Shown piece after piece: positions 21,550 through 28,942 of a stretch of DNA of 31,426 bases. The notes beneath the pieces were generated by a model that saw nothing but the letters and a program-made list of their open reading frames with translations, searched no databases and had not been told where the DNA came from. Made by a program: the position numbers and the translations under genes. Within the stretch, counting starts at the first letter, position 1. Every line of letters begins with the position of its first letter. The DNA is from CAZRHH01 sp964599885 (GTDB taxonomy: Bacteria > Chloroflexota > Dehalococcoidia > DSTF01 > JACRBR01): the NCBI GenBank assembly GCA_964599885.1, contig CAZRHH010000031.1:1-31426 (forward strand). Direction: 5' to 3'.

Positions 21550-22977
21550 GTGTCTACCGGGCAGCCCACCGCCGCGCGTTCCACATCCGGCCAGCGAGCT
21601 TTTATCGGCGCGGCGATTCTCGTGTTCGCCCTCGCATCTGCATATCTGGCGCTCGTCATCATCACGCGCGTCGATAGCATCTTCTTCCCGGGAAACCAGT
21701 TCACATTGCCACAGGTGGTCGTCGACGTGCCGCTTCCGGGCGTAGACTCGAAAGGCGAGAGCGGCAGCAAAGACCGCATCAATATCCTCGTCATGGGCCT
21801 CGACAAGCGCGCCGACGAAGGCGATGGGCCTTCCCGCACAGACACGATTTTCATCGTCACCGTCGATCCCGTCACGAAATCATCAGGCATCCTCGGCATC
21901 CCGCGCGACCTCCTGGTCGATATCCCGTTTGAATCCGGCGGCTCCTACGAGGATCGCGTCAACGCCGTCTACGTCGCCGGCGAACTGAACGAATACCCTA
22001 ATGGCGGCGGTATCGGCCTGATGAAGGAAGTGATTCTCGACAACTTCAACATCAAGATCGACAAGCATGTCATCGTCGACTTCGAAGGCTTCGAGGAGGT
22101 CATCGATGCGCTCGGCGGCGTCGAAGTCGACGTGCCGGACTACGTGTACGACCCCTTCTACTCTGAGACGGAGCTACCCGGCGACTACTTTCCCCAAGAG
22201 TTCGAGGTCGGGACGCAGCACATGGATGGGCGCACGGCGCTGGCGTATTCGCGTATCCGTTTCAGCAGCGACGACCTCGACCGCATCCAGCGGCAGCAGC
22301 GGGTGATCTTCGCAGTCATCGATAAGGCCAAATCGCTGGATGTACTCTCGAACGCGCCGAATCTGTGGTCGAAGTACAAGGATGCGATCAGCACCGACAT
22401 CGGGAACGCGCAGATCGCGGGCTACGCGCTTCTGGGCGAGCAGGTAAAAGACAACATTCACGCCGTCTCGCTCGGTCCGGCGACGGTGCCGTATACGACG
22501 CCTCAGGGCGCTGCCGTACTCGTCGGCGATTCGGAAGCGATGGCGCAGATCGTCGAGTCGCTGTTCGTCGACCAACCGGGCAGCGCGCCGCAGGAGCAGA
22601 CGACGCCCGATCCGGTGGTCGTGCAAGTGCAGAACGCGACATCCACCGAAGGACTGGCGGGGCGCGTCGTGGCGTACATCGCGTCGCAGGGTTATCCGGT
22701 GACCGATCTGGCCTCGGCGAATGTGTTTGATGAGCAGCCGCACGAGGTGTCCGAGATCATCGACATCGATGGGACACATCAGCAAAACGGTTACGCACTG
22801 GCGAAGTACCTCGATCTTGAGCCCACGAAGTATCGCGTCGCGACGGCGTCCGAGCGCGCGGTTCTCGAAGCCAGCGATGCGGATATCGTCGTCATTCTAG
22901 GCGAAGACGAGGACTTCGACGCGCTGATTCAGACGGCGACGGGATCCGAGGGGGATTCGGAAGCGACGGGCGGCTAG
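21550..22977 (+). CDS. LytR-CpsA-Psr (LCP) family protein with LytR_C domain (475 aa)
   Basis: LCP enzymes transfer lipid-linked glycopolymers to the peptidoglycan on the outer face of the membrane. A short cytoplasmic N terminus leads to one membrane helix (about 17-38). The LCP domain (about 75-275) includes INILVMGLDKR, SRTDTIFIVTVDP, GILGIPRDLLVDIP and LAYSRIRFSSDDLDRIQRQQ, with the Arg and Asp residues that bind the pyrophosphate. A C-terminal LytR_C domain (about 355-455: VVVQVQNATSTEGLAGRV) and an acidic tail follow. The GTG start is supported by the promoter 7 nt upstream. Its stop overlaps that of the convergent isomerase gene. Confidence 0.92.
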   Translation: MSTGQPTAARSTSGQRAFIGAAILVFALASAYLALVIITRVDSIFFPGNQFTLPQVVVDVPLPGVDSKGESGSKDRINILVMGLDKRADEGDGPSRTDTIFIVTVDPVTKSSGILGIPRDLLVDIPFESGGSYEDRVNAVYVAGELNEYPNGGGIGLMKEVILDNFNIKIDKHVIVDFEGFEEVIDALGGVEVDVPDYVYDPFYSETELPGDYFPQEFEVGTQHMDGRTALAYSRIRFSSDDLDRIQRQQRVIFAVIDKAKSLDVLSNAPNLWSKYKDAISTDIGNAQIAGYALLGEQVKDNIHAVSLGPATVPYTTPQGAAVLVGDSEAMAQIVESLFVDQPGSAPQEQTTPDPVVVQVQNATSTEGLAGRVVAYIASQGYPVTDLASANVFDEQPHEVSEIIDIDGTHQQNGYALAKYLDLEPTKYRVATASERAVLEASDADIVVILGEDEDFDALIQTATGSEGDSEATGG

Positions 22978-24047
22978 GTCTTGGACGCCAGCAGCGCCTT
23001 CAGCGACTCCAAGGCATCCATCGGCGACGGGTGCACGCCGTTCAGCAATCCCAGATAGAAGCTGACATAATCACCGAGCAGCACCGCGCGCAGCATCTGC
23101 GAGAGTACGCTTGCGCCCTCAATCTCCAGCACTTCGACCGACAGCCCGAAGCTGTGCATCGCATCCGCCGTCGCATCGACGCGCAACGCGATGCGCGGGT
23201 GTATGGCTGCGTGCCGTAACAGCACGACGTGCAGGAATGGCACGGCGGCCGACGGCAACCCGTACCCGAGGTGGGCGTTGTGGTTCATCTCGGGCAGCTC
23301 GTCGGCAATCGCCCACGACTTCGCGTTCTCGTTGACCTGCGTCCGCCAGCGGTACGCCACGGGCGCCAACGCTTCAGCACCGATGAACACAGGCAGCCGC
23401 CCCGCAAGCCGCCGCGCGAGCTGCTTCGCGGGATTCGATGCTTCGGCTACGTCGCGGCAGATCTCCCCGTTCAACGCGCGCATCTCGTCGAGCGCCTGAG
23501 CCATATCGGCGCTCAGATCGGGCAGCAGTCCGGCGCGCCCGCAGATCGCCAGCAGCGACCCGAAGCTCCAGCCGAGCGCCGCGCGCGGCTCCGCATCCCA
23601 GGCAAAGGTAAGGGCCGGAACGTCGTGGGCGCGGGCGAGTGCAAGCAACGTGCCGCCGGTGGCGACGGCGACGCACTTCGCCTGAACGCCCAGCGCTGCC
23701 CGGAAAGCGGACACGACTTCTTCGGTGTTGCCGCTGTTCGATGATGCCAGCACGAGCGAGCGCTCGTTCACGTAGCCCGGCAGCTTGTAGCCGCGCACCA
23801 CGCTCACCGGGACGCGGGCGCCGATATCGGTCGCCAGCGCCGCCAACAGCGAGCCCCCGATGCCCGAACCCCCCATGCCAAGCACAACGATGCGGTCAGC
23901 CTCGCGATACGACGTGGGAAGCTCGAACGCCCGTCCGGCTGACCACGCTTCGGCGATCTGCGCCGGGAGCGCCGCGATGCGTCCGAGCAGACCTTCGGAG
24001 TCGAGTTCGTCGTAGATCGATGCGGAATCGAGCGAGGGTTCGCGCAT
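22974..24047 (-). CDS. bifunctional phosphoglucose/phosphomannose isomerase (357 aa)
   Basis: Interconverts glucose-6-phosphate, fructose-6-phosphate and mannose-6-phosphate in the cytoplasm. The two SIS sugar-isomerase halves are recognisable: VVLGMGGSGIGGSLL and the phosphate-binding SSNSGNTEE in the first half, and the catalytic segment ADELPEMNHNAHLG in the second. The length is typical of the archaeal/bacterial PGI/PMI group, shorter than classic Pgi. The ATG at 24047 is preferred: TTGACC-N17-TACAAC lies just upstream with a 6-nt gap. The longer open frame upstream reads through that promoter. It may feed sugar phosphates to the cell envelope and trehalose pathways. Confidence 0.92.
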   Translation of the reverse strand: MREPSLDSASIYDELDSEGLLGRIAALPAQIAEAWSAGRAFELPTSYREADRIVVLGMGGSGIGGSLLAALATDIGARVPVSVVRGYKLPGYVNERSLVLASSNSGNTEEVVSAFRAALGVQAKCVAVATGGTLLALARAHDVPALTFAWDAEPRAALGWSFGSLLAICGRAGLLPDLSADMAQALDEMRALNGEICRDVAEASNPAKQLARRLAGRLPVFIGAEALAPVAYRWRTQVNENAKSWAIADELPEMNHNAHLGYGLPSAAVPFLHVVLLRHAAIHPRIALRVDATADAMHSFGLSVEVLEIEGASVLSQMLRAVLLGDYVSFYLGLLNGVHPSPMDALESLKALLASKT

Positions 24048-24053
24048 GCAACC

Positions 24054-24082
24054 GTTGTAGGCGATGCCCGATCGGCGGTCAA
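24054..24082 (-). promoter_or_regulatory. candidate leaderless promoter of the PGI/PMI gene
   Basis: On the minus strand TTGACC (24077-24082), a 17-nt spacer and TACAAC (24054-24059), then 6 nt to the ATG at 24047. Confidence 0.55.
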
Positions 24083-24146
24083 TCGGGGAACGGCGCACAC
24101 GGCGAGAAGTGGGAGTGCGCAAAGCTCGCGCGGCCGGGCGTGCGAA

Positions 24147-24176
24147 TTGACACCTCAAGTACATATGTTCTACGAT
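24147..24176 (+). promoter_or_regulatory. upstream promoter of the rplI-dnaB locus
   Basis: TTGACA (24147-24152), an 18-nt spacer and TACGAT (24171-24176), about 200 nt before rplI. Confidence 0.5.
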
Positions 24177-24248
24177 GGGCAGATGGTATCCCACGCACCG
24201 AAGCGGCTACTCCACGATGGTGGGATCATTCCGCGGGCAGGCTTGACC

Positions 24249-24257
24249 TGTTATAAC
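24249..24257 (+). promoter_or_regulatory. extended -10 promoter nearer rplI
   Basis: TG-T-TATAAC forms an extended -10 element; the -35 position is weak (TTCCGC at 24229-24234), as often tolerated with an extended -10. The predicted leader before the GTG at 24378 is about 110 nt. Confidence 0.5.
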
Positions 24258-24377
24258 TTGTGCAGCCACGAACACGGCGTAGTATCAAGCACTGACGACG
24301 TCCTGATCTGTCTGCCTCCTCAGCCACCACCACCCAACAGGCAGATCCGGACGGCGTCTCTTTGTCAGGAGATTCCC

Positions 24378-24965
24378 GTGAAGGTCGTATTCCTCGAAGA
24401 CGTGACCGGCACCGCTCGGATTGGCGAAATCAAGGACGTGAAGCCCGGCTTCGCGCGCAACTATCTGCTGCCGCGCCGTCTCGCCGCGCCTGCGACCGCG
24501 TCGGTCGTCAAATCGGCCGAGCAGCGGGCGAAACGAGAGATTCGCCTCCAGGAAGGCCGTGACGACGAGGCTCGCGGCGTCGCCGAGAAGCTCGAAGGCA
24601 TGTCGTTCGAGGTGCGGGCGCGCGCCGGCGCCAGCGGGAAGCTGTTCGGCTCCGTCGGCACGGCCGATATCGCCGAACGCGTGGGCGGCGCCTTGAAGGC
24701 CGAGTTCGACCGTCACAACGTGATGCTCGCCGACCCGATCAAGGATCTTGGCGACTACCCGGTGACGGTGAAGCTTACGAAGAACGTCAGTGCCACGGTG
24801 AACGTCAGCGTCATCGGTGAAGACGGCACAACGGCAGCCGACATCCGCGCCAAGGCAGACGCCAAAGCGGGCGAGTCGGCGAAGGTGCAAGCGAAGCAGG
24901 ACGCCGACGATCAGGCGGCCGAAGACGAAGCCAGGCTCGACGGCGACGACGAAGACGAGGAATAG
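24378..24965 (+). CDS. rplI: ribosomal protein bL9 with long acidic C-terminal tail (195 aa)
   Basis: bL9 binds 23S rRNA near the L1 stalk and influences frame maintenance. The N-terminal rRNA-binding domain is clear: VKVVFLEDVTGTARIGEI and VKPGFARNYLLPRRLA, matching the bL9 signature. The central helix (about 50-75) and C-terminal domain (about 80-150) follow in normal order. Beyond residue 150 there is an extra Ala/Lys/Asp/Glu-rich tail of about 40 residues ending in DDEDEE; most bL9 proteins stop near 148-150. The GTG start follows CAGGAGA. It heads a series with the 67-aa gene and dnaB, a common neighbour of rplI in bacteria. Confidence 0.95.
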   Translation: MKVVFLEDVTGTARIGEIKDVKPGFARNYLLPRRLAAPATASVVKSAEQRAKREIRLQEGRDDEARGVAEKLEGMSFEVRARAGASGKLFGSVGTADIAERVGGALKAEFDRHNVMLADPIKDLGDYPVTVKLTKNVSATVNVSVIGEDGTTAADIRAKADAKAGESAKVQAKQDADDQAAEDEARLDGDDEDEE

Positions 24966-25067
24966 CCGCTAGCCGCCGCGCCGTCCCTAATCCGGGCGAG
25001 CGCGAGCGACGATTCGGCACGCGCCCTCTGCTACCGTCGCCGGTTCGGGACAGGTGCAGGGAGGCGC

Positions 25068-25271
25068 ATGCCGATGCCCGTCGCCGTCGACTACGAACTG
25101 ACGCTCCGCGAAGCCGAGAAGGCGATCGGCAACGCACAGACCGCTGACGACATCCGCAACATCTGGCGTAAGTACAACAGCGTACTCGGGCACCGCACGC
25201 TGGGCCGTTTGCTGCGCGGAAAACACGCCACAGAGCTTCTCGCGAAGCGCGATCCCGATAACAAGGAATAG
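25068..25271 (+). CDS. small hypothetical protein between rplI and dnaB (67 aa)
   Basis: Not recognised. It is basic overall and probably alpha-helical: LTLREAEKAIGNAQTADDIRNI followed by WRKYNSVLGHRTLGRLLRG. There is no signal peptide, membrane segment or cysteine. GGGAGG precedes the ATG at 25068. It ends 3 nt before the dnaB start codon, so it is almost certainly on the same transcript and possibly translationally coupled with dnaB. A role in DNA or replication is only suggested by context. Confidence 0.75.
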   Translation: MPMPVAVDYELTLREAEKAIGNAQTADDIRNIWRKYNSVLGHRTLGRLLRGKHATELLAKRDPDNKE

Positions 25272-25274
25272 CCC

Positions 25275-26651
25275 GTGGTAACCGCAGACAAGCTCCCTCC
25301 CTTCGATGCCGAAGCGGAAGAGGCCGTGATCGCTTCACTCCTCGTCGATGAGGAAGCGATGGGCCGCGTCGATGGCCTCGTGCAGTCCGAAGACTTCTAC
25401 CGCGACCAGAACCGCTGGGCGTTCGAAGCCTGCGTCGAGCAGTGGTCGCGCGGCGAGACGATCAATCAGGTCACGTTGGCGCACGAACTCTCGCGCCGCG
25501 GCAAGCTCGACGACGTCGGCGGCCTGCCGTATCTCGCGCGGATCGTCGGCGAGCTGGCGACGCCGATTGGCGTCGAACATTACGCCGGCATCGTCAAGCG
25601 CGACGCGATGTACCGCATGATGATCACCGCCGGCTCGCAGATCGTGCAGATCGCCTATCAGGGCGGCCCCGATCTCGATGGCGCGATCTCCCACGCCGAA
25701 AATCTGTTGATGAGCCTGCGTCAGTCGCAGCGCATGGGCGATCTCGTGCCGCTGCGCACGCTGCTCGACCAGTTCTGGGAAATGCCCGGCATCGACTCGC
25801 CGTTCGCGGGCACGATCGGCGCCATCCGCTCCGGCTTCATGGATCTCGATCAATTGCTCGGCGGCTTTCACCGCTCCGACTTGGTCGTGCTGGCGGCGAG
25901 GCCGAGCGTCGGCAAGTCGGCACTGCTGTTGAATTTCGCCCGCCAGGCCGCCATCGGCCAGAACTCCCGCGTCGCCATCTTCACGATCGAGATGGCCGGC
26001 GACCAGCTTGCACAGCGCCTGCTCGCGGCAGAATCAGGCATCGACGCCTCGCGCCTGCGGCTGGGGCAGATGAGCGAGATGGAGGAGCGGCGCGCGCAGG
26101 CGGCGACCGCCGAGCTGTCCGGGCTCGATATCTACATCGACGACTCGTCCGTCGTGACGGTACCGCAGCTCCAAACCAAGCTCCGCCGCCTGTCGCAGCA
26201 GATCGGCGGCGTCGATCTGGTGCTGATCGACTATCTGCAACTGATGCAGGGCGCCGGCCGTCATCGCGACAACCGCGTGCAGGAAGTGAGCGAGATCTCC
26301 CGCGGTCTCAAAATCCTCGCGCGCGATCTCGACGTGCCCGTCATCGCCGCGGCGCAGCTTTCGCGCGCGCCGGAGATGCGGCAGCCGCATATCCCTATGC
26401 TCAGCGACCTGCGCGAGTCTGGCAGCATCGAGCAGGACGCCGATGTCGTGATGTTCATCTATCGCGAAGACGTGTACGTGACGCGGGAAGACTGGGAATC
26501 GCGCAACCCGATCGATCCGTACCCGGAGGGGCTGACGAAGTTGATCGTGGCGAAGCACCGCAACGGCCCGACGGGCGTCGTGCACCTGCGGTTCCGCAAC
26601 CATCTCTCGCGGTTCGAAGACCTGATGGTCGTCGAAGAGGAGACGGCGTGA
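25275..26651 (+). CDS. dnaB: replicative DNA helicase DnaB (458 aa)
   Basis: DnaB unwinds the lagging-strand template as a hexamer at the fork. The N-terminal domain (about 8-110, PPFDAEAEEAVIASLLVDEEA) and linker are followed by the RecA-like core. Walker A ARPSVGKSALLL lies near 215, Walker B VDLVLIDYLQLM near 317, and LSRAPEMR...LSDLRESGSIEQDADVV is the usual DnaB C-terminal signature. The Walker A Ser-Val in place of the frequent Ser-Met is tolerated. Length is normal. Its GTG start lies 3 nt after the 67-aa gene, and its TGA overlaps the next GTG by 4 nt, so it is coupled to the DnaD-like gene. Confidence 0.96.
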   Translation: MVTADKLPPFDAEAEEAVIASLLVDEEAMGRVDGLVQSEDFYRDQNRWAFEACVEQWSRGETINQVTLAHELSRRGKLDDVGGLPYLARIVGELATPIGVEHYAGIVKRDAMYRMMITAGSQIVQIAYQGGPDLDGAISHAENLLMSLRQSQRMGDLVPLRTLLDQFWEMPGIDSPFAGTIGAIRSGFMDLDQLLGGFHRSDLVVLAARPSVGKSALLLNFARQAAIGQNSRVAIFTIEMAGDQLAQRLLAAESGIDASRLRLGQMSEMEERRAQAATAELSGLDIYIDDSSVVTVPQLQTKLRRLSQQIGGVDLVLIDYLQLMQGAGRHRDNRVQEVSEISRGLKILARDLDVPVIAAAQLSRAPEMRQPHIPMLSDLRESGSIEQDADVVMFIYREDVYVTREDWESRNPIDPYPEGLTKLIVAKHRNGPTGVVHLRFRNHLSRFEDLMVVEEETA

Positions 26652-27358
26652 CGTTCGCCGGCTTCCCGTCGCGCGCCCAGGTGACCGCGATCCCGAACGT
26701 CTTCTTCAGCGATGTGCTGCCGCAGCTTTCGGGCGATCCGCTGGCGCTTGGTGTGATGCTCTACGCGTTCAACGTGTTGCTACAGAAGAAGGGCTCGCCG
26801 CGATATGTAACGGCAGCAGAACTGGCCGGCGATCCAGCGCTGGTGACGTATGTCGGTGAGAACAACGATCCGGCGAGCGCGATCGGCGCCGGCCTGCACC
26901 GGGCGGTCGAACTCGGCGTGTTGTTACCGCTGCAAGTTGAGCGCGACGGGGCGAAGTGCGCGCTGTACTTTCTCAACGCGCCCGCCGACAGGCGCGGCCT
27001 CGAAGCGGTGCGTGGCGGGACGGTCGATCTCGGTCGCGTCGTCGACGAGCAGTCGCCCGCGCCGGGTGCGCGGTCGGGCATCTTCGCGCTGTACGAGGCG
27101 CTCGTCGGCACGCTGTCGCCGCTCGTCGCCGATGAATTGGCCGAAGCGGAGCGGCTGTATCCCGCGGAGTGGCTCGAAGCGGCGTTCCGCGAGGCGGCGG
27201 CGCAGAACGCGCGTAGTTGGCGGTACGTCTCACGCATTCTCGAACGATGGGCAATCGAAGGACCGGATCATGCGAAAATTGGACGAGATCCTGCCGAGGC
27301 GGACCGCTACTTCAGCGGCAAGTACGGAAGCATCCTCAAGCAGCGTCTCGATCGCTGA
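26648..27358 (+). CDS. DnaD-domain replication protein (236 aa)
   Basis: In Bacillus, DnaD helps remodel DNA and recruit the helicase loader. Here the N-terminal half (about 8-110) looks like a winged-helix DnaD-N-like domain (AIPNVFFSDVLPQLSGDPLALG). The C-terminal DnaB2/DnaD domain (about 135-230) has the ladder IFALYEALVGTLSPLVADEL, YPAEWLEAAFREAAAQN, RSWRYVSRILERW and the terminal ADRYFSGKYG motif. It starts with GTG overlapping the dnaB stop (GTGA). Its last 89 nt are also read in another frame as the start of the next gene. The place next to dnaB strongly supports a role in replication initiation or restart. Confidence 0.88.
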   Translation: MTFAGFPSRAQVTAIPNVFFSDVLPQLSGDPLALGVMLYAFNVLLQKKGSPRYVTAAELAGDPALVTYVGENNDPASAIGAGLHRAVELGVLLPLQVERDGAKCALYFLNAPADRRGLEAVRGGTVDLGRVVDEQSPAPGARSGIFALYEALVGTLSPLVADELAEAERLYPAEWLEAAFREAAAQNARSWRYVSRILERWAIEGPDHAKIGRDPAEADRYFSGKYGSILKQRLDR

Positions 27359-28661
27359 CGTTGCGGAGGCGGCGGCCTGCCCGCACTGTCACGGCGCGCG
27401 CTTCGTGCGACGCAATGTGCCGCCCGATCACGCCGATTTCGGGCAGGCGGTGCCGTGCCGCTGCACGCAGGAAGAGAGCGCCGAGCGCCGTACGGACAGG
27501 CTTGCGGTCTACTCCAGCATTGGCCCGCTCGCGCGGCTGACCTTCGGCAACCTCATCGAGCGCGGCCGCAGCGCCAACGCACGCGAGCAGGAGCAATACC
27601 GCCGCTGCGTGACCGACGCCCGCGCGTTCGGCGACGCACCGGACGGCTGGCTCGTCATCAGCGGCGCCAGCGGCTGCGGCAAGACGCACATCGCCGCGGC
27701 GATCGTCAACCGCATGCTCGAACGCGGCGAGCCTGCGTTGTTCGTCGTCGTGCCGGATCTGCTCGATCATCTGCGATCGGCGTATCAGCCGGGCGCCGAG
27801 ATCGGCTATGACGCATTGTTCGAACGCGTCCGCAACGCGCCGCTGCTCGTTCTCGATGACCTGGGCACGCAGGCGCCGACGCCGTGGGCGCAGGAGAAGC
27901 TGTTCCAACTGATCAATCATCGCTTCAACGCGCGCCTCCCCACCGTCGTCACGACGAACCTGCTGCCCGAACAGATCGATGACCGCCTCCGCACACGCCT
28001 CACTGATACAAGCATCGCCCGCGTGTATGCGCTCGAGGCCAAACGCCCATCCGAACTACAGCATCTGGAGCGGCTGGACCATCCGGGCATCCGCGAGATG
28101 ACGTTCGAGCGCTTCGATGTACACGCGTTGCATCTCGCAGCAGACGACCGCAAGCGCGTCGAGAACGCCCACCGGCAGGCGCTGTCGTATGCCGAGACGC
28201 CAGACGGCTGGCTGCTGCTCATGGGGCCACACGGTAGCGGCAAGACGCATCTGGCCGCCGCGATCGCCAACTCGCGCCGAGCGCGCGGCGATGCGCCGTG
28301 CTTCGTCGTCGTCCCGGACGTGCTCGACTACCTGCGGCGCGGCTTCGCCGGCGATGAAGTCCGCGGCTCGCACGATGCATTCGACGATCTGAAGACGGCG
28401 CCGTTGCTGATCCTGGACGATCTCGACACGCAGACGAATATTCTCTGGGTACGTGACAAGCTGTTCCAGTTGCTCAACTACCGTCACACCGCGCGACTGC
28501 CCACTGTGATCACTACGGCGCTGGCTCTCGATGAACTTGGCGAAAGGCTGGCGTCACGGCTCGTCGATCCCGCCGCATGCACCGTGATTGTCCTCGGCGA
28601 GCCGCGCCGCGACGAAGCGCCGCCGGCACGGCGCGGCCGCACGCCCCGCGCACGGAAGTAG
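27270..28661 (+). CDS. double DnaC/IstB-type AAA+ helicase-loader-like protein (463 aa)
   Basis: Two AAA+ modules of the DnaC/DnaI type are joined in one chain. Residues 1-70 hold a zinc-binding-like region (CPHCHG...CRC). Module 1 (about 80-250): GWLVISGASGCGKTH, Walker B LLVLDDLGTQ, and TTNLLPEQIDDRLRTRL with sensor and Arg residues. Module 2 (about 275-450): GWLLLMGPHGSGKTH, LLILDDLDTQ, and TTALALDELGERLASRL. Both Walker motifs are intact in each. Usual DnaC or DnaI proteins are about 250-310 aa with one module. A basic tail PARRGRTPRARK ends the protein. GAAGGA precedes the ATG at 27270, which lies inside the DnaD-like gene. Loading of DnaB is inferred from context. Confidence 0.85.
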   Translation: MRKLDEILPRRTATSAASTEASSSSVSIADVAEAAACPHCHGARFVRRNVPPDHADFGQAVPCRCTQEESAERRTDRLAVYSSIGPLARLTFGNLIERGRSANAREQEQYRRCVTDARAFGDAPDGWLVISGASGCGKTHIAAAIVNRMLERGEPALFVVVPDLLDHLRSAYQPGAEIGYDALFERVRNAPLLVLDDLGTQAPTPWAQEKLFQLINHRFNARLPTVVTTNLLPEQIDDRLRTRLTDTSIARVYALEAKRPSELQHLERLDHPGIREMTFERFDVHALHLAADDRKRVENAHRQALSYAETPDGWLLLMGPHGSGKTHLAAAIANSRRARGDAPCFVVVPDVLDYLRRGFAGDEVRGSHDAFDDLKTAPLLILDDLDTQTNILWVRDKLFQLLNYRHTARLPTVITTALALDELGERLASRLVDPAACTVIVLGEPRRDEAPPARRGRTPRARK

Positions 28662-28791
28662 CCGCCCTCCAGTGACATGAGCAGCTTCCAGTTCGCGCGG
28701 CACCCAACTAGAGTGCAGGTGCCGGAAGCCGTGCTCTTCATCCGGAGCACGCTGACTCTCGAAGAACCGCGAGGGTGCGAACCGACTCACC

Positions 28792-28850
28792 GGGAAACAC
28801 GAAATTTGCGAAACGAACTCCAGCAACATGAAAATTACCAAACGAACTCC
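28792..28850 (+). repeat. paired GAAACGAACTC direct repeat, locus 2
   Basis: Two copies: GGAAACACGAAATTTGCG + AAACGAACTCC and CATGAAAATTACC + AAACGAACTCC, only a few nt apart. They correspond to the pair at 8202-8274. The octamer element B2 begins 9 nt later, so two repeat families are stacked here. Confidence 0.65.
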
Positions 28851-28858
28851 CTTGCAAT

Positions 28859-28898
28859 CTTTGCGTTCCTTCGCGCTCTTTGCGTCTTTGCGGTGAAC
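28859..28898 (+). repeat. octamer-period element, CTTTGCGN type (copy B2)
   Basis: CTTTGCGT, TC, CTTCGCG, CT, CTTTGCGT, CTTTGCGG, TGAAC: a near copy of 13141-13178. It ends 44 nt before the patatin start codon; a TACACT box follows at 28916-28921. Confidence 0.75.
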
Positions 28899-28942
28899 CT
28901 TGAAGACTCGCGCGCTACACTGCCGTCGGTGAGGAGGCGCGC

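Larger units (their letters stand above)
24048..24377 (+). other. 330-nt divergent intergenic region: promoters of pgi/pmi and rplI
   Basis: The region holds a minus-strand promoter for the isomerase (24054-24082), two plus-strand promoters toward rplI (24147-24176 and 24249-24257), and small inverted repeats: ATCCCAC/GTGGGAT around 24188-24226, and TCTGCC/GGCAGA around 24310-24346. The inverted repeats might form a leader structure ahead of rplI. No reading frame is convincing. Confidence 0.6.

Noticed and set aside
24243..24271. TTGACC at 24243-24248 as a -35 box
   Set aside because: No -10 box at the right distance; the adjacent TATAAC is better explained as an extended -10 element.
24147..24377. 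N-terminal extension of the rplI frame
   Set aside because: It contains the promoters; bL9 homology starts at the GTG at 24378 behind a ribosome-binding site.
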